In this document: positions 32,019-40,106 of the stretch, piece by piece | How the letters are laid out: each line of letters opens with the position of its first letter | Position numbering within the stretch: position 1 is the first letter of the stretch | DNA from: Caviibacterium pharyngocola | GTDB taxonomy: Bacteria > Pseudomonadota > Gammaproteobacteria > Enterobacterales > Pasteurellaceae | Direction of reading: 5' to 3' | NCBI RefSeq assembly: GCF_002795405.1 | Contig: NZ_PHGZ01000003.1 | Span: 62,001-126,000, forward strand | DNA: 64,000 bases | The notes under the pieces: generated by a model | The model's database searches: none | What the model was told of the DNA's origin: nothing | What the model saw: only the letters and a program-made list of their open reading frames with translations | Program-made: the position numbers and the translations under genes

Positions 32019-32329
32019 ACGCGAAAACGGAAATCACATTTAAGAACTGACAAAAGTGACGTAATCAATCGGAAGAATCAATGTTCCGGTCTGATCTTTT
32101 ATGTGATTTAAACAACTTTACATAAGTTGACAAAATTGCTTGTGTTTTATGCATTTATCAATTTACTTTAGGGTAAATTCTGATTAGTATATTGAATTGA
32201 AATTTAAGCGATTTCAAGATAACCGTATTTATTGAGTAATGTTAAATCTTTTTAATTTCAAGGTTTAGCGGTAATTTTTGTGAACGGCTTACTGAAAAGT
32301 ATATCTCATAAACTATTAAGGTAAAACAA
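32019..32329. other. 311-base intergenic region before the OmpA-type lipoprotein gene
   Basis: No gene is seen. It is AT-rich, contains a distant inverted repeat AAATCACAT (near 32031) and ATGTGATTT (near 32100), and presumably carries the promoter of the lipoprotein gene, but no box pair is convincing. AAGGTAAAAC lies before ATG 32330. Confidence 0.5.
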
Positions 32330-33151
32330 ATGAAATTCTCACATTTTTTATTCTCTGCAGTTGCGGCGACAACGCTAGCGGCTTGTGGTAACCTAAGTAA
32401 CGTAACCGACGAAGGCACTTCGGACAATTTGGTTTGGCCGAAAATCGATCAATCCGTATTTAACCACGACGGTAGCCAATTCGGTTCTTGGCCGAACTGG
32501 GATAATGTTCGTATGGTTGAACGCGGTATGAATAAAGATCAACTTTATAACCTATTGGGTCGCCCGCATTTTGCGGAAGGTCTATACGGCGTGCGTGAAT
32601 GGGATTACGCATTCAACTATCGCGAAAACGGCGTGCATAAAATCTGTCAATATAAAGTCTTATTTGACAAAGATATGAATGCGCAAAACTTCTATTGGTA
32701 TCCGAACGGCTGTAACGGAAATTCTTCATTCAGCTTAAGCGGTGACTTCTTATTCGATTTCGATAAAGATACTTTAACTGCAAAAGGTGTTGAAGTTGTT
32801 GATAATGTTGCGGCACAATTAAAATCTTCCGGTGCGAAAAACGTTAAAGTTGCCGGTTTCACCGACAGATTGGGTAGCGTAGAATACAACTTGGATCTTT
32901 CCCAACGTCGTGCAAATCGCGTTAAAGCACGCTTAATTCAACAAGGTGTAAACGCGGATATTTCTGCCGTAGGTTATGGTAAAGCACAACAAGTTAAAGC
33001 TTGTGAAAACGAATCCGGTCAAGCATTAAGAGACTGTTTACGTCCTAACCGCCGTGTAGAAATTTCTGCATCAGGTACTGTCTTGAAACAACAAGAAAGC
33101 GGCACACAACAAGGTGGCGCAACAGGTCCTGCACCGTTATATCAAAAATAG
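32330..33151 (+). CDS. Outer-membrane lipoprotein with BamE-like and OmpA C-terminal domains
   Basis: A 273-residue protein. The signal peptide ends in the lipobox LAAC (Cys19), so it is lipidated. Residues about 60-120 look like an SmpA/OmlA (BamE) fold: RGMNKDQLYNLLGRPHFAEG followed by REWDYAFNY. Residues about 135-250 form an OmpA-like peptidoglycan-binding domain (FDFDKDTLTAKG, VAGFTDRLGSVEYNLDLSQRRANRVK, ACLRPNRRVEIS-type ending), with Asp and Arg for diaminopimelate. It would tie the outer membrane to the cell wall. The arrangement occurs in Pasteurellaceae, and I know no specific gene name. Confidence 0.87.
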   Translation: MKFSHFLFSAVAATTLAACGNLSNVTDEGTSDNLVWPKIDQSVFNHDGSQFGSWPNWDNVRMVERGMNKDQLYNLLGRPHFAEGLYGVREWDYAFNYRENGVHKICQYKVLFDKDMNAQNFYWYPNGCNGNSSFSLSGDFLFDFDKDTLTAKGVEVVDNVAAQLKSSGAKNVKVAGFTDRLGSVEYNLDLSQRRANRVKARLIQQGVNADISAVGYGKAQQVKACENESGQALRDCLRPNRRVEISASGTVLKQQESGTQQGGATGPAPLYQK

Positions 33152-33181
33152 TATTTTGGGATTTATCTAGATCTAGAAATG

Positions 33182-33217
33182 AAAGACTAAGTCGATAATC
33201 GGCTTGGTCTTTTTTAT
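33182..33217 (+). terminator. Terminator after the lipoprotein gene
   Basis: An imperfect 14-bp stem, AAGACTAAGTCGAT with ATCGGCTTGGTCTT, followed by TTTTTATT. Confidence 0.8.
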
Positions 33218-33255
33218 TATTAATGGGTTAGGTTTTAGCTGTATAATTAATAAAA

Positions 33256-33966
33256 TTATTCGTGCGAACGACGATAAATCTCACCTAATATTTTCTTTTG
33301 TTGCCCGAATACATTTTCTAATTGTGCTAAGAAAAGTTCGCCTGCCGAAATAGCATCAATCAATGCATTGTGTCCGACATATTCAGGAAGATGATATTTA
33401 TTGCGAACGTGAGTAAGTTGATAATGATTGTCTTGATTTTGCGTTAGAGAACGTTCGATCTTTAATGTATCTAGCCACAGCAAAGGAAATTGCGTTAAAT
33501 TGTACCGCACTTTGAGATAATGCAAGATAAAACGTTTCTCGATATTAGAACCGTGCGCAATGACAATACGTCCTTGTATTAATTCAAACAACCTATTCAT
33601 CGTATCATCTAAGGTCTCAGCATCATTGAGCATTTGTGGTAGTATATGATTAATTACCGCTGTATCTTTTTTTACTTCCTGTTCTTCTGCCACAAATTGA
33701 TGCCAAGCCTTGGAGATATCTAAAGTTAGATTATCAATGGGAACAGCCGCAACACTGAGAATATTATCCATCATCGAATTCAAACCTGTGGTTTCAAAAT
33801 CAATGACGAGAAAAGATAGTGCGGTCAAATCTGACGAGATTTTGGGATAAGGCTGTTGAAACAACGCTCGCCATTTTGGTGTTATATCATTTTGAGCTAG
33901 AAAAGCTTTACGTTGTTTTTCTAATTTATTTAACGGGTGAAAATGCTGAAATAATTGTTTAATCAT
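33256..33966 (-). CDS. DnaQ-like 3'-5' exonuclease domain protein
   Basis: A 236-residue DEDDh exonuclease. Motif Exo I is VIDFETTGLN, Exo II is AHGSNIEKRFILHYL (with Glu in place of the common Asp, as often in this subfamily), Exo III is HNALIDAISAGEL. It is not the replicative epsilon subunit, which is longer. Its ATG overlaps the stop of the upstream gene by 4 bases (ATGA). In gamma-proteobacteria this kind of exonuclease often accompanies a CBS/nucleotidyltransferase protein, as here; the joint function is not known to me. Confidence 0.82.
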   Translation of the reverse strand: MIKQLFQHFHPLNKLEKQRKAFLAQNDITPKWRALFQQPYPKISSDLTALSFLVIDFETTGLNSMMDNILSVAAVPIDNLTLDISKAWHQFVAEEQEVKKDTAVINHILPQMLNDAETLDDTMNRLFELIQGRIVIAHGSNIEKRFILHYLKVRYNLTQFPLLWLDTLKIERSLTQNQDNHYQLTHVRNKYHLPEYVGHNALIDAISAGELFLAQLENVFGQQKKILGEIYRRSHE

Positions 33967-35837
33967 CGGATAATTCCCCGTTGTGAAAAGCGTAATTCTG
34001 CTGCTTCTTGGAACTTGGCAATTAAACGGAAAGCATCTTTTAAATGGTTGCGTTCAAAGGTCGTAAGCTGGCTTGGGTCAATATGGTTATTGAGTTCTTG
34101 CTGATGTTGCAAGGCGTTAGCTTGATATTTAAAGCGCATATTACAAACAAACTGATAAGCCTCTAATGCATTATCCACGGTTTCCTGATTAATTATTCCT
34201 TGCTTATAGCAATATTTAAAACGTTGCTCTGTGGACATCGTTTGTGGTAAGCCAGCAGCAAGAGCATAAATACGGGCAAGATCGACCAATAAACTAATGG
34301 CTCGTTTTTTCAAATTCAGTTTATTTTTATGCTCACCTTCTTTCACCAAAACAAAGTTACGGAAAATGCTGAGTGGCGGTTTAACACGAATACTGTTCGC
34401 TACCAAAAACGCCAAGAAACGTTTATTATTTGCCACTAAATCTACAAAATAATGCTGCAATTCTTCGACTAAACTGAGATCACCGAAAATACCACGCATA
34501 TCCATTAATACGGAAGCATTTAGTAAACTTGCAAGTTCAGGATTAATAATCCATTGTTCAAAGTTGGTTTTCCATTGTTCAATAGGTTGGCGCCAAGCTG
34601 GATTGCTCGCCATATAATTTCCACTGCAATAAGCATAACCGCATTGATGTAAACCATCGTTGACAAACTTCGCTAATTGCACAAAATAATCCTGTTCAAG
34701 TGCGGTCAGTTTTCGCTCTAAAATAATGGCGTTGTCCTGATCGGATAATAGGTGCATTTCGTAACGGGCTTGTGAACCGGCAACAATCCACGCATAACGG
34801 CAAGGAGGCTTGCCTAGATGATGTTCTGCCATCATCAAGAGTTTACGAGCAAAAGCATCGGCAATTAAGGTCGTAACGTGCATAATATTGTTATATGCCA
34901 CACCATTTTCTACTAATGCTTTAAATAAATCCGGTAGCTGTTTGGCAATATTCACAAGCAGAGGCAAAGTGTTAGCTTGGAAGATATGATTGATCAAAAA
35001 CACTGATTGAATACTGTTTTGTTTCACCAAATCTGTGGCAGTTAAAATGCCTTGCACTTGATCATCTATAATCACTGGTAGGCTGCGAATATTATGTTGC
35101 ATCATCATCGAAACCGCATTCAGCACCAATTCATTGCCATTAATCACTGGTGGATTAGTCGTCATCACTTCGGTCACTAGTGTATTCACGTCCAAGCCTT
35201 TTGCTACCACTTTTTTGGTCATATCCCTGTCGTGAATAATGCCGATAATCTTATTTTCTTGCATTACTAAAGCGGAAGAACGGCGTTGTTGACACATTTT
35301 TAGTGCCGCTTGTTGCAAGCTAGTTTGTGCATCAATCAGGGCAATCTTCGGGTTTGCCACATCAATAACTTTTTTCATAAAAATATCATTTTGATTTTTC
35401 AGAACGTTATTTTGGGCAAAACGATTTAATCTTGTGCCAGCATCAGCGGAAAAATGCGCTGCATATTCGGGAAATTGCTTTAATAATTCATTTAAGCGAG
35501 AAAAAGGAATTTGATAAATCAGGCTGTTTTCTAGGGCATAAGCTTGGTATTTATCTTGCTCCGCCTGATTAAAAATACTGAAACCGAAACAGTCACCTTC
35601 TTCCAATCTGGCTCGAAGCTGTCCGGATTGATTAAGCTGTTCAACGGAGCCCATTCGTACAATATAGAGATAATCGTTATTGCTGAGTTGTGAATGTAAG
35701 GTGATTTGTTCACCTTTTGGCACATAGCGGATTTCAATATTGTGTGCTGCTAAGCGAATAAAGTCATCGGGCAAATGGCTAAAAGGTGGAACTTGTGCAA
35801 TAAAGAGTTCGATATTGGGGATAAGTGAGCTGTCCAT
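33963..35837 (-). CDS. Cyclic-nucleotide-binding / CBS / DUF294 nucleotidyltransferase protein
   Basis: A 624-residue cytoplasmic protein with four parts: an N-terminal cNMP-binding beta-barrel (about 15-130), two CBS domains (about 165-290, HDRDMTKKVVAKGLDVNTLVTEVMTTNPP and a second copy), a GlnD-like nucleotidyltransferase (GSQARYEMHLLSDQDNAII, with the GS and DxD catalytic pattern), and the helical DUF294 C-terminal domain. Such proteins are thought to sense nucleotides and modify a partner; in other gamma-proteobacteria they are found with acetyl-CoA synthetase or acetate permease genes, which are not present here. I chose ATG 35837, since the seven extra residues upstream lack a ribosome binding site. 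Confidence 0.82.
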   Translation of the reverse strand: MDSSLIPNIELFIAQVPPFSHLPDDFIRLAAHNIEIRYVPKGEQITLHSQLSNNDYLYIVRMGSVEQLNQSGQLRARLEEGDCFGFSIFNQAEQDKYQAYALENSLIYQIPFSRLNELLKQFPEYAAHFSADAGTRLNRFAQNNVLKNQNDIFMKKVIDVANPKIALIDAQTSLQQAALKMCQQRRSSALVMQENKIIGIIHDRDMTKKVVAKGLDVNTLVTEVMTTNPPVINGNELVLNAVSMMMQHNIRSLPVIIDDQVQGILTATDLVKQNSIQSVFLINHIFQANTLPLLVNIAKQLPDLFKALVENGVAYNNIMHVTTLIADAFARKLLMMAEHHLGKPPCRYAWIVAGSQARYEMHLLSDQDNAIILERKLTALEQDYFVQLAKFVNDGLHQCGYAYCSGNYMASNPAWRQPIEQWKTNFEQWIINPELASLLNASVLMDMRGIFGDLSLVEELQHYFVDLVANNKRFLAFLVANSIRVKPPLSIFRNFVLVKEGEHKNKLNLKKRAISLLVDLARIYALAAGLPQTMSTEQRFKYCYKQGIINQETVDNALEAYQFVCNMRFKYQANALQHQQELNNHIDPSQLTTFERNHLKDAFRLIAKFQEAAELRFSQRGIIR

Positions 35838-35882
35838 AATAAAACCTATCAGTGGCAATCAATAAACCTTAATCCTAAACAA

Positions 35883-35912
35883 AAAAGTGCGGTGATTTCT
35901 ACCGCACTTTTG
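35883..35912 (-). terminator. Inverted uptake-signal terminator after iolC
   Basis: AAAAGTGCGGT (35883-35893) and ACCGCACTTTT (35901-35911) form an 11-bp stem; on the minus strand it ends in TTTTTT. It separates iolC from the gene downstream. Confidence 0.8.
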
Positions 35913-35928
35913 CTATTAATTTCTATAA

Positions 35929-37839
35929 TTAATTTTTACGATTTTTCCAAAGTTTAATCAATCTTCTGTAACGCTCAGATGTTTCTTTAATTAAACCTTC
36001 ATCATCCAATTTTCCGGCTAACCAGTCTACGGACGGTTGTCCGAAGATGGTACGACCGACGGCAAAACCTTTCACTAACGGCGCATTGGCGGATGCTTTG
36101 AAGACATTTTCAAAAACCGCTTCCGGTGCGTCTAAGCCAAGGATTAAGATACCACGACAATGTTTATCGTTCGCTTCAATCACTTTGCTTAATTCTGCCC
36201 AAGTTTCTGCGGATACGCCCGGTAATTTCCACCAATCCGGTTTAATACCGATTGAATAGAAGTGGGAAACCATATCCACATAATAGCGTTCTTTTTGTTC
36301 CATATCCGCCGGTAGAATGATTTCTAACAATAATTCGTGACCGGTACGGCAGCAGGCGCGATACACTTCTTTTAAGGTCGCATCTTGATCCGCTTTTAAT
36401 TCCGCTTTATCAGCAGGATGATAGAACGTTAAGCATTTCACAACGTGTTCTGCCGGCCAGTTGATTAATTGGCTACCTAAATCACCGTGTTCTAAACGTA
36501 ATGGACGGGATGACGGTAATTCAATCGGACGACCAATCCACCATTTTTTACCGGTGATTTCATTTAGAGCCGCTTGACCGAAAGTAGTATCTGCGAGGAT
36601 ACCTGCATTACCGTTATAAATGCCTTCTTCTTTAGCAGTTTGTTCAGCGGCTTTTAATAATAATGTTTTTAGTTTTGGAATACGTTTCGGATCCGCACCG
36701 CACTTCGTAGCCATATCCACTAATTGTTTACGATGGTCAAAGGCAAAAATGCACAAATCGTCCCATTGTTGTTTTCTAGTGGTAACACGATGTAAGTGAT
36801 TTAATTTGTCATCTAAATCAGGACGTGGCACGGATTCCGCACGAGAGAGATAATCATCCAATTCTTCTTTAGTCGGCATAGCCGGCGCACAACCGTGGCG
36901 AGAAACTACTAATGCACCGCAAGCGTTCGCATAGCGGCAACATTGTTCCCAGCTTTCACCGTTGATATAACCACGCAATAGACCTGACATAAAGGCATCG
37001 CCTGCGCCCAATACATTTAATACTTCTACACGCACACCGTAAACGTTAATACCACCATCAATATGATCCGGAATATCGCCTTCAAATACGGAGCAGCCTA
37101 ATGCACCGCGTTTACACACTAAAGTTGCATTGCTCACTTTGCGTACATTTTTTAATGCAGTTAAAGTATCTGTTGAACCGCCTGCAATATGGAATTCTTC
37201 TTCCGTTCCTACTAAGACATCAAAATGATGTAATACTTCCTGTAGGGATTTGGTAACGGCTTCGGAGTCGATAAAACGAGTTTCACCATCACCTAAAGAA
37301 GTTAACCCCCAAAGTACCGGACGATAATCAATATCCAGTAAGCGTTTTGTGCCATTGCGACCGGCATATTCAAGAGCAGTCAATACCGCGTGACGGGTTT
37401 TCGGATGGGATAAATGTGTACCGGTAATAGCAAGTGCTTTAGCGGAAGCAATATAGGCTTCGTCAAAGTCATCGGCGGTAATCGCCATATCCGCACAGTT
37501 GTCACGATAGAAAATTAATGGAAAAGTATCTTGGTCTTTAATGCCTAAAATCACTAAGGCGGTTAAACGTTCTTTATCGGTGATTAAATGACTGGTATCA
37601 ACGCCTAAACGTTGTAATTCTTCACGCAAGAAACGTCCCATATGCTCATCGCCTACACGAGCCAACATTGAGGATTTCACACCTTGTACCGCCGTACCGT
37701 AAGCTACGTTACCGGATGAACCACCGAGATATTTAGCGAAAGAACTCACATCTTCCAAACGAGAACCGATTTGTTGTGCATATAAATCCACGGCAACGCG
37801 GCCAAGACAAATAAGATCTAATGTTTTTTCTGTTTTCAT
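35929..37839 (-). CDS. iolC: 5-dehydro-2-deoxygluconokinase fused to a DUF2090 aldolase domain
   Basis: A 636-residue two-domain enzyme. Residues about 1-325 are a PfkB-type kinase (GGSSGNVAYG, and the catalytic NVLGAGDAFMSGLLRG) that phosphorylates 2-deoxy-5-keto-gluconate (step 5 of inositol breakdown). Residues about 340-636 are a DUF2090 domain, the IolJ-like aldolase that splits the product to DHAP and malonate semialdehyde (FAFDHRKQL, LGLDAPEAVF). The fusion joins two consecutive steps. I chose the ATG at 37839 with GGAAAGG upstream; a longer start adds ten residues. Divergent from the RpiR regulator, with operators between. Confidence 0.92.
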   Translation of the reverse strand: MKTEKTLDLICLGRVAVDLYAQQIGSRLEDVSSFAKYLGGSSGNVAYGTAVQGVKSSMLARVGDEHMGRFLREELQRLGVDTSHLITDKERLTALVILGIKDQDTFPLIFYRDNCADMAITADDFDEAYIASAKALAITGTHLSHPKTRHAVLTALEYAGRNGTKRLLDIDYRPVLWGLTSLGDGETRFIDSEAVTKSLQEVLHHFDVLVGTEEEFHIAGGSTDTLTALKNVRKVSNATLVCKRGALGCSVFEGDIPDHIDGGINVYGVRVEVLNVLGAGDAFMSGLLRGYINGESWEQCCRYANACGALVVSRHGCAPAMPTKEELDDYLSRAESVPRPDLDDKLNHLHRVTTRKQQWDDLCIFAFDHRKQLVDMATKCGADPKRIPKLKTLLLKAAEQTAKEEGIYNGNAGILADTTFGQAALNEITGKKWWIGRPIELPSSRPLRLEHGDLGSQLINWPAEHVVKCLTFYHPADKAELKADQDATLKEVYRACCRTGHELLLEIILPADMEQKERYYVDMVSHFYSIGIKPDWWKLPGVSAETWAELSKVIEANDKHCRGILILGLDAPEAVFENVFKASANAPLVKGFAVGRTIFGQPSVDWLAGKLDDEGLIKETSERYRRLIKLWKNRKN

Positions 37840-37900
37840 TGCGCCTTTCCTTAGTGATGAAACTATCACAAAAAACTAATTGAAATAAAATATGGCTAAA

Positions 37901-37918
37901 TTGAAACATATATTTCAA
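37901..37918. promoter_or_regulatory. Putative IolR operator, iolC side
   Basis: Perfect palindrome TTGAAA-CATATA-TTTCAA, 62 bases before the iolC start. Same plan as the other sites at 38012, 39987, 40020 and 56541. Confidence 0.6.
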
Positions 37919-37944
37919 AAAAGTCTAGAAATAAAATTAACATT

Positions 37945-37960
37945 TGAGATATTGATCACA
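37945..37960. promoter_or_regulatory. Putative CRP site in the iolC-iolR region
   Basis: TGAGA-TATTGA-TCACA matches the CRP consensus TGTGA-N6-TCACA at nine of ten positions. It lies between the two operators of the divergent pair, consistent with catabolite control. Confidence 0.5.
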
Positions 37961-38011
37961 AAGATTAATTTCAGCCTAAGTAAATAAGCTATTTTTAGTG
38001 CAAAATAAAAA

Positions 38012-38027
38012 TGAAATTTTTCTTTCA
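38012..38027. promoter_or_regulatory. Putative IolR operator, regulator side
   Basis: TGAAA-TTTTTC-TTTCA overlaps the likely -35 box (ATGAAA, 38011-38016) of the regulator; a TATAGT box follows 17 bases later (38034-38039). This suggests autoregulation. Confidence 0.6.
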
Positions 38028-38112
38028 AAGTAGTATAGTATGTGAGCGTTGGGGACGCAAAACCGATAATTTTTATTTTTAATTAGGGACCAAATAAAGG
38101 TTGGAGAGAACA

Positions 38113-38958
38113 ATGCAAGAACATTCCAAATTAGTTAATTTACAAAATGAAATTCGCTTGCGCTACGGATCATTAAGTAAACGCTTAAAACAGGTCGCTC
38201 AGTATGTTTTAGATAATCACAACAGTGTGGTTTTTGATACGGTGGCGACAATCTCTGAACGGGCAGAAGTACCACCTTCAACATTGATTCGGTTTGCTAA
38301 TGCATTCGGTTTTAGTGGTTTTAATGAAATGAAACAAATTTTCCGAGAAAATCTGATCGAAGAAACAGTAAGTTATACGGAACGTTTACAAGTTTTTCGC
38401 CAGCTTGAACCAGAACAAAGCGGTCAGGATCGACCAAAAGATATTTTAAATATTTTTGCTCAAGCGAATACGCAATCATTACAGCAACTCAGTAATCAGA
38501 CCTCCTCAGAACAACTCAAAAGTGCGGTAGAAATTTTAAACGATGCGCAAAATATTTTTATCATAGGTTTGAAGCGTTCTTTTAGTGTTGCTTGTTATTT
38601 AGATTATGCGCTACACCATTTAGATTGCCGCTCTTTTGTGATTAATGGGTTGGGCGGAATGTTTGACGAACAACTTAATCAAGTAAAAAGTGGTGACGTT
38701 ATTGTTGCAATTAGCTTTTCTCCTTATGCGAAAGAAACTTTAGAAATTATGAGTGCGACATCAAAAAAAGATGTAAAACATATTGCAATTACGGATAGCC
38801 AGATTAGCCCACTTATTGCTTTTAGTGATGTCTCATTTGTGATTAAAGAAGCGCAAGTTAGCGGATTCCGATCTCAATGTGCAACAATGACATTAGTGCA
38901 AACGCTTGCGATTGCATTAGGTTTAGAAAAAGAAAAAAGATCAATGGAAAATTCTTAA
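38113..38958 (+). CDS. iolR: RpiR-family transcriptional regulator of the inositol genes
   Basis: A 281-residue protein. Residues about 15-90 are a helix-turn-helix domain of the RpiR type (LSKRLKQVAQYVLDNH, TVATISERAEVPPSTLIRFANAFGFSGFNEMK). Residues about 130-260 are a SIS sugar-phosphate-binding domain (IFIIGLKRSFSVACYL, VIVAISFSPYAKETL), which would bind a phosphorylated intermediate such as that made by IolC. It diverges from iolC and faces iolB. RpiR-type IolR of Sinorhizobium binds GGAA-N6-TTCC, close to the palindromes found here. I chose ATG 38113 with GGAGAG upstream. Confidence 0.85.
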   Translation: MQEHSKLVNLQNEIRLRYGSLSKRLKQVAQYVLDNHNSVVFDTVATISERAEVPPSTLIRFANAFGFSGFNEMKQIFRENLIEETVSYTERLQVFRQLEPEQSGQDRPKDILNIFAQANTQSLQQLSNQTSSEQLKSAVEILNDAQNIFIIGLKRSFSVACYLDYALHHLDCRSFVINGLGGMFDEQLNQVKSGDVIVAISFSPYAKETLEIMSATSKKDVKHIAITDSQISPLIAFSDVSFVIKEAQVSGFRSQCATMTLVQTLAIALGLEKEKRSMENS

Positions 38959-39003
38959 GAATCTTATAAATCAGATTTCTTACTTTTACCGTTTCAAAAA
39001 ATT

Positions 39004-39022
39004 GGGCTGGAAATTCCAGCCC
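39004..39022. terminator. Terminator between convergent iolR and iolB
   Basis: Stem GGGCTGG / CCAGCCC (extendable to 9 bp, loop of one to five bases). The minus strand continues with AATTTTTTG, so it best serves iolB. Confidence 0.7.
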
Positions 39023-39043
39023 TTATCAGTTTTCAATGTCGCT

Positions 39044-39874
39044 TTATTTAAATTTTTCGGCATATTCTTGGCTATTGATCCACTGATGATCTTCCTCCCA
39101 AGTAAAACGCCATTTTCTAACAGGTCCAGCCATAACATTGAGATAATAGTTATCATAACCGGCTATTGTCGCAACGGGGTGATAACCACGCGGAACTTGT
39201 ACTACATCACCGTCATAGACAGCCATACATTCATCTAATGAACGATCATCGGTATAAACACGTTGCAGACAAAATCCTTGAGAAGGATTAAATCGATGAT
39301 AATAGGTTTCTTCCAAATAGGTTTCATTTGCATTGTCTTTTTGATCGTGCTTATGACTTGGATAAGAACTTGTATTGCCTTCGTCAGTGAACACTTCCAC
39401 CACTAATAACGCATCGGCAATTTCCGTTTCCGGTAAAATATTGTGCACTAAACGCTTGTTATTACCGAAACCACGTTGTTCAACACCTACGTGTTCAGGC
39501 GTAATTAAACGCACAGGTAAGCTACCTTGACTCGGTGCACGGCATACTGCTAATTCTAAATAGGTTTCCGCTTTAATCTCTGCTTGTTGATTATGCGGTA
39601 CATAAACGGAATAAGGTGGGATTTTTTCAAAAGGCGTTGCACGATTACCGATATTGGCAAAGATCTGTCCTCCGGCAGAAACGGTCGCTTTACCGGTTAC
39701 TAATACAAAACAGACTTCCGTTCCTTCTGTATCAAATGTTAAGGTTTGGCCAACCTGTAAATGATACATTTCAAAACCTACATATTCCCAACCGGCATTT
39801 TCTGGTGTGACCTTTTGTACTTCACCGTTTGCGGTAGGATTGTGTTTTCTGGATTTTGATAATAGATAACTCAT
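39044..39874 (-). CDS. iolB: 5-deoxy-glucuronate isomerase
   Basis: Converts 5-deoxy-glucuronate to 2-deoxy-5-keto-gluconate, step 4 of inositol breakdown. The 276 residues form two cupin halves; the metal-binding SYPSHKHDQKD and ETYYHRFNPSQGF segments in the second half are typical of IolB (residues about 165-195), and VPRGYHPV supplies a further histidine. Divergent from iolA across a region with two operators. Confidence 0.95.
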   Translation of the reverse strand: MSYLLSKSRKHNPTANGEVQKVTPENAGWEYVGFEMYHLQVGQTLTFDTEGTEVCFVLVTGKATVSAGGQIFANIGNRATPFEKIPPYSVYVPHNQQAEIKAETYLELAVCRAPSQGSLPVRLITPEHVGVEQRGFGNNKRLVHNILPETEIADALLVVEVFTDEGNTSSYPSHKHDQKDNANETYLEETYYHRFNPSQGFCLQRVYTDDRSLDECMAVYDGDVVQVPRGYHPVATIAGYDNYYLNVMAGPVRKWRFTWEEDHQWINSQEYAEKFK

Positions 39875-39966
39875 ATTTCATTTCCCTCATTTTTGAGAAT
39901 TATTCGCTAATTTCAGCCAAAATCATACCGCACTTGATAAATTTAGCTATAAAAAAATATAAAAGT

Positions 39967-40035
39967 TAAGACATAGATCACAAAAATGAAACAATTATTT
40001 CGTTTTCAATAAAATAAATTGAAAATTTTATTTCA
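39967..40035. promoter_or_regulatory. Divergent iolB-iolA control region: CRP-like site and two IolR operators
   Basis: TGAAA-CAATTA-TTTCG (39987-40002) and TGAAA-ATTTTA-TTTCA (40020-40035) have centres 33 bases apart, about three helical turns. A CRP-like sequence TAAGA-N6-TCACA (39967-39982; weak left half) ends four bases before the first operator. The second operator overlaps TTGAAA, a possible iolA -35 box. Confidence 0.6.
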
Positions 40036-40106
40036 TTGTTCTAATCTAGTAACCAACAAGCTGCGGCTTGCAATTTATCTAAAACAAAATATATAAGGAG
40101 TAAATA

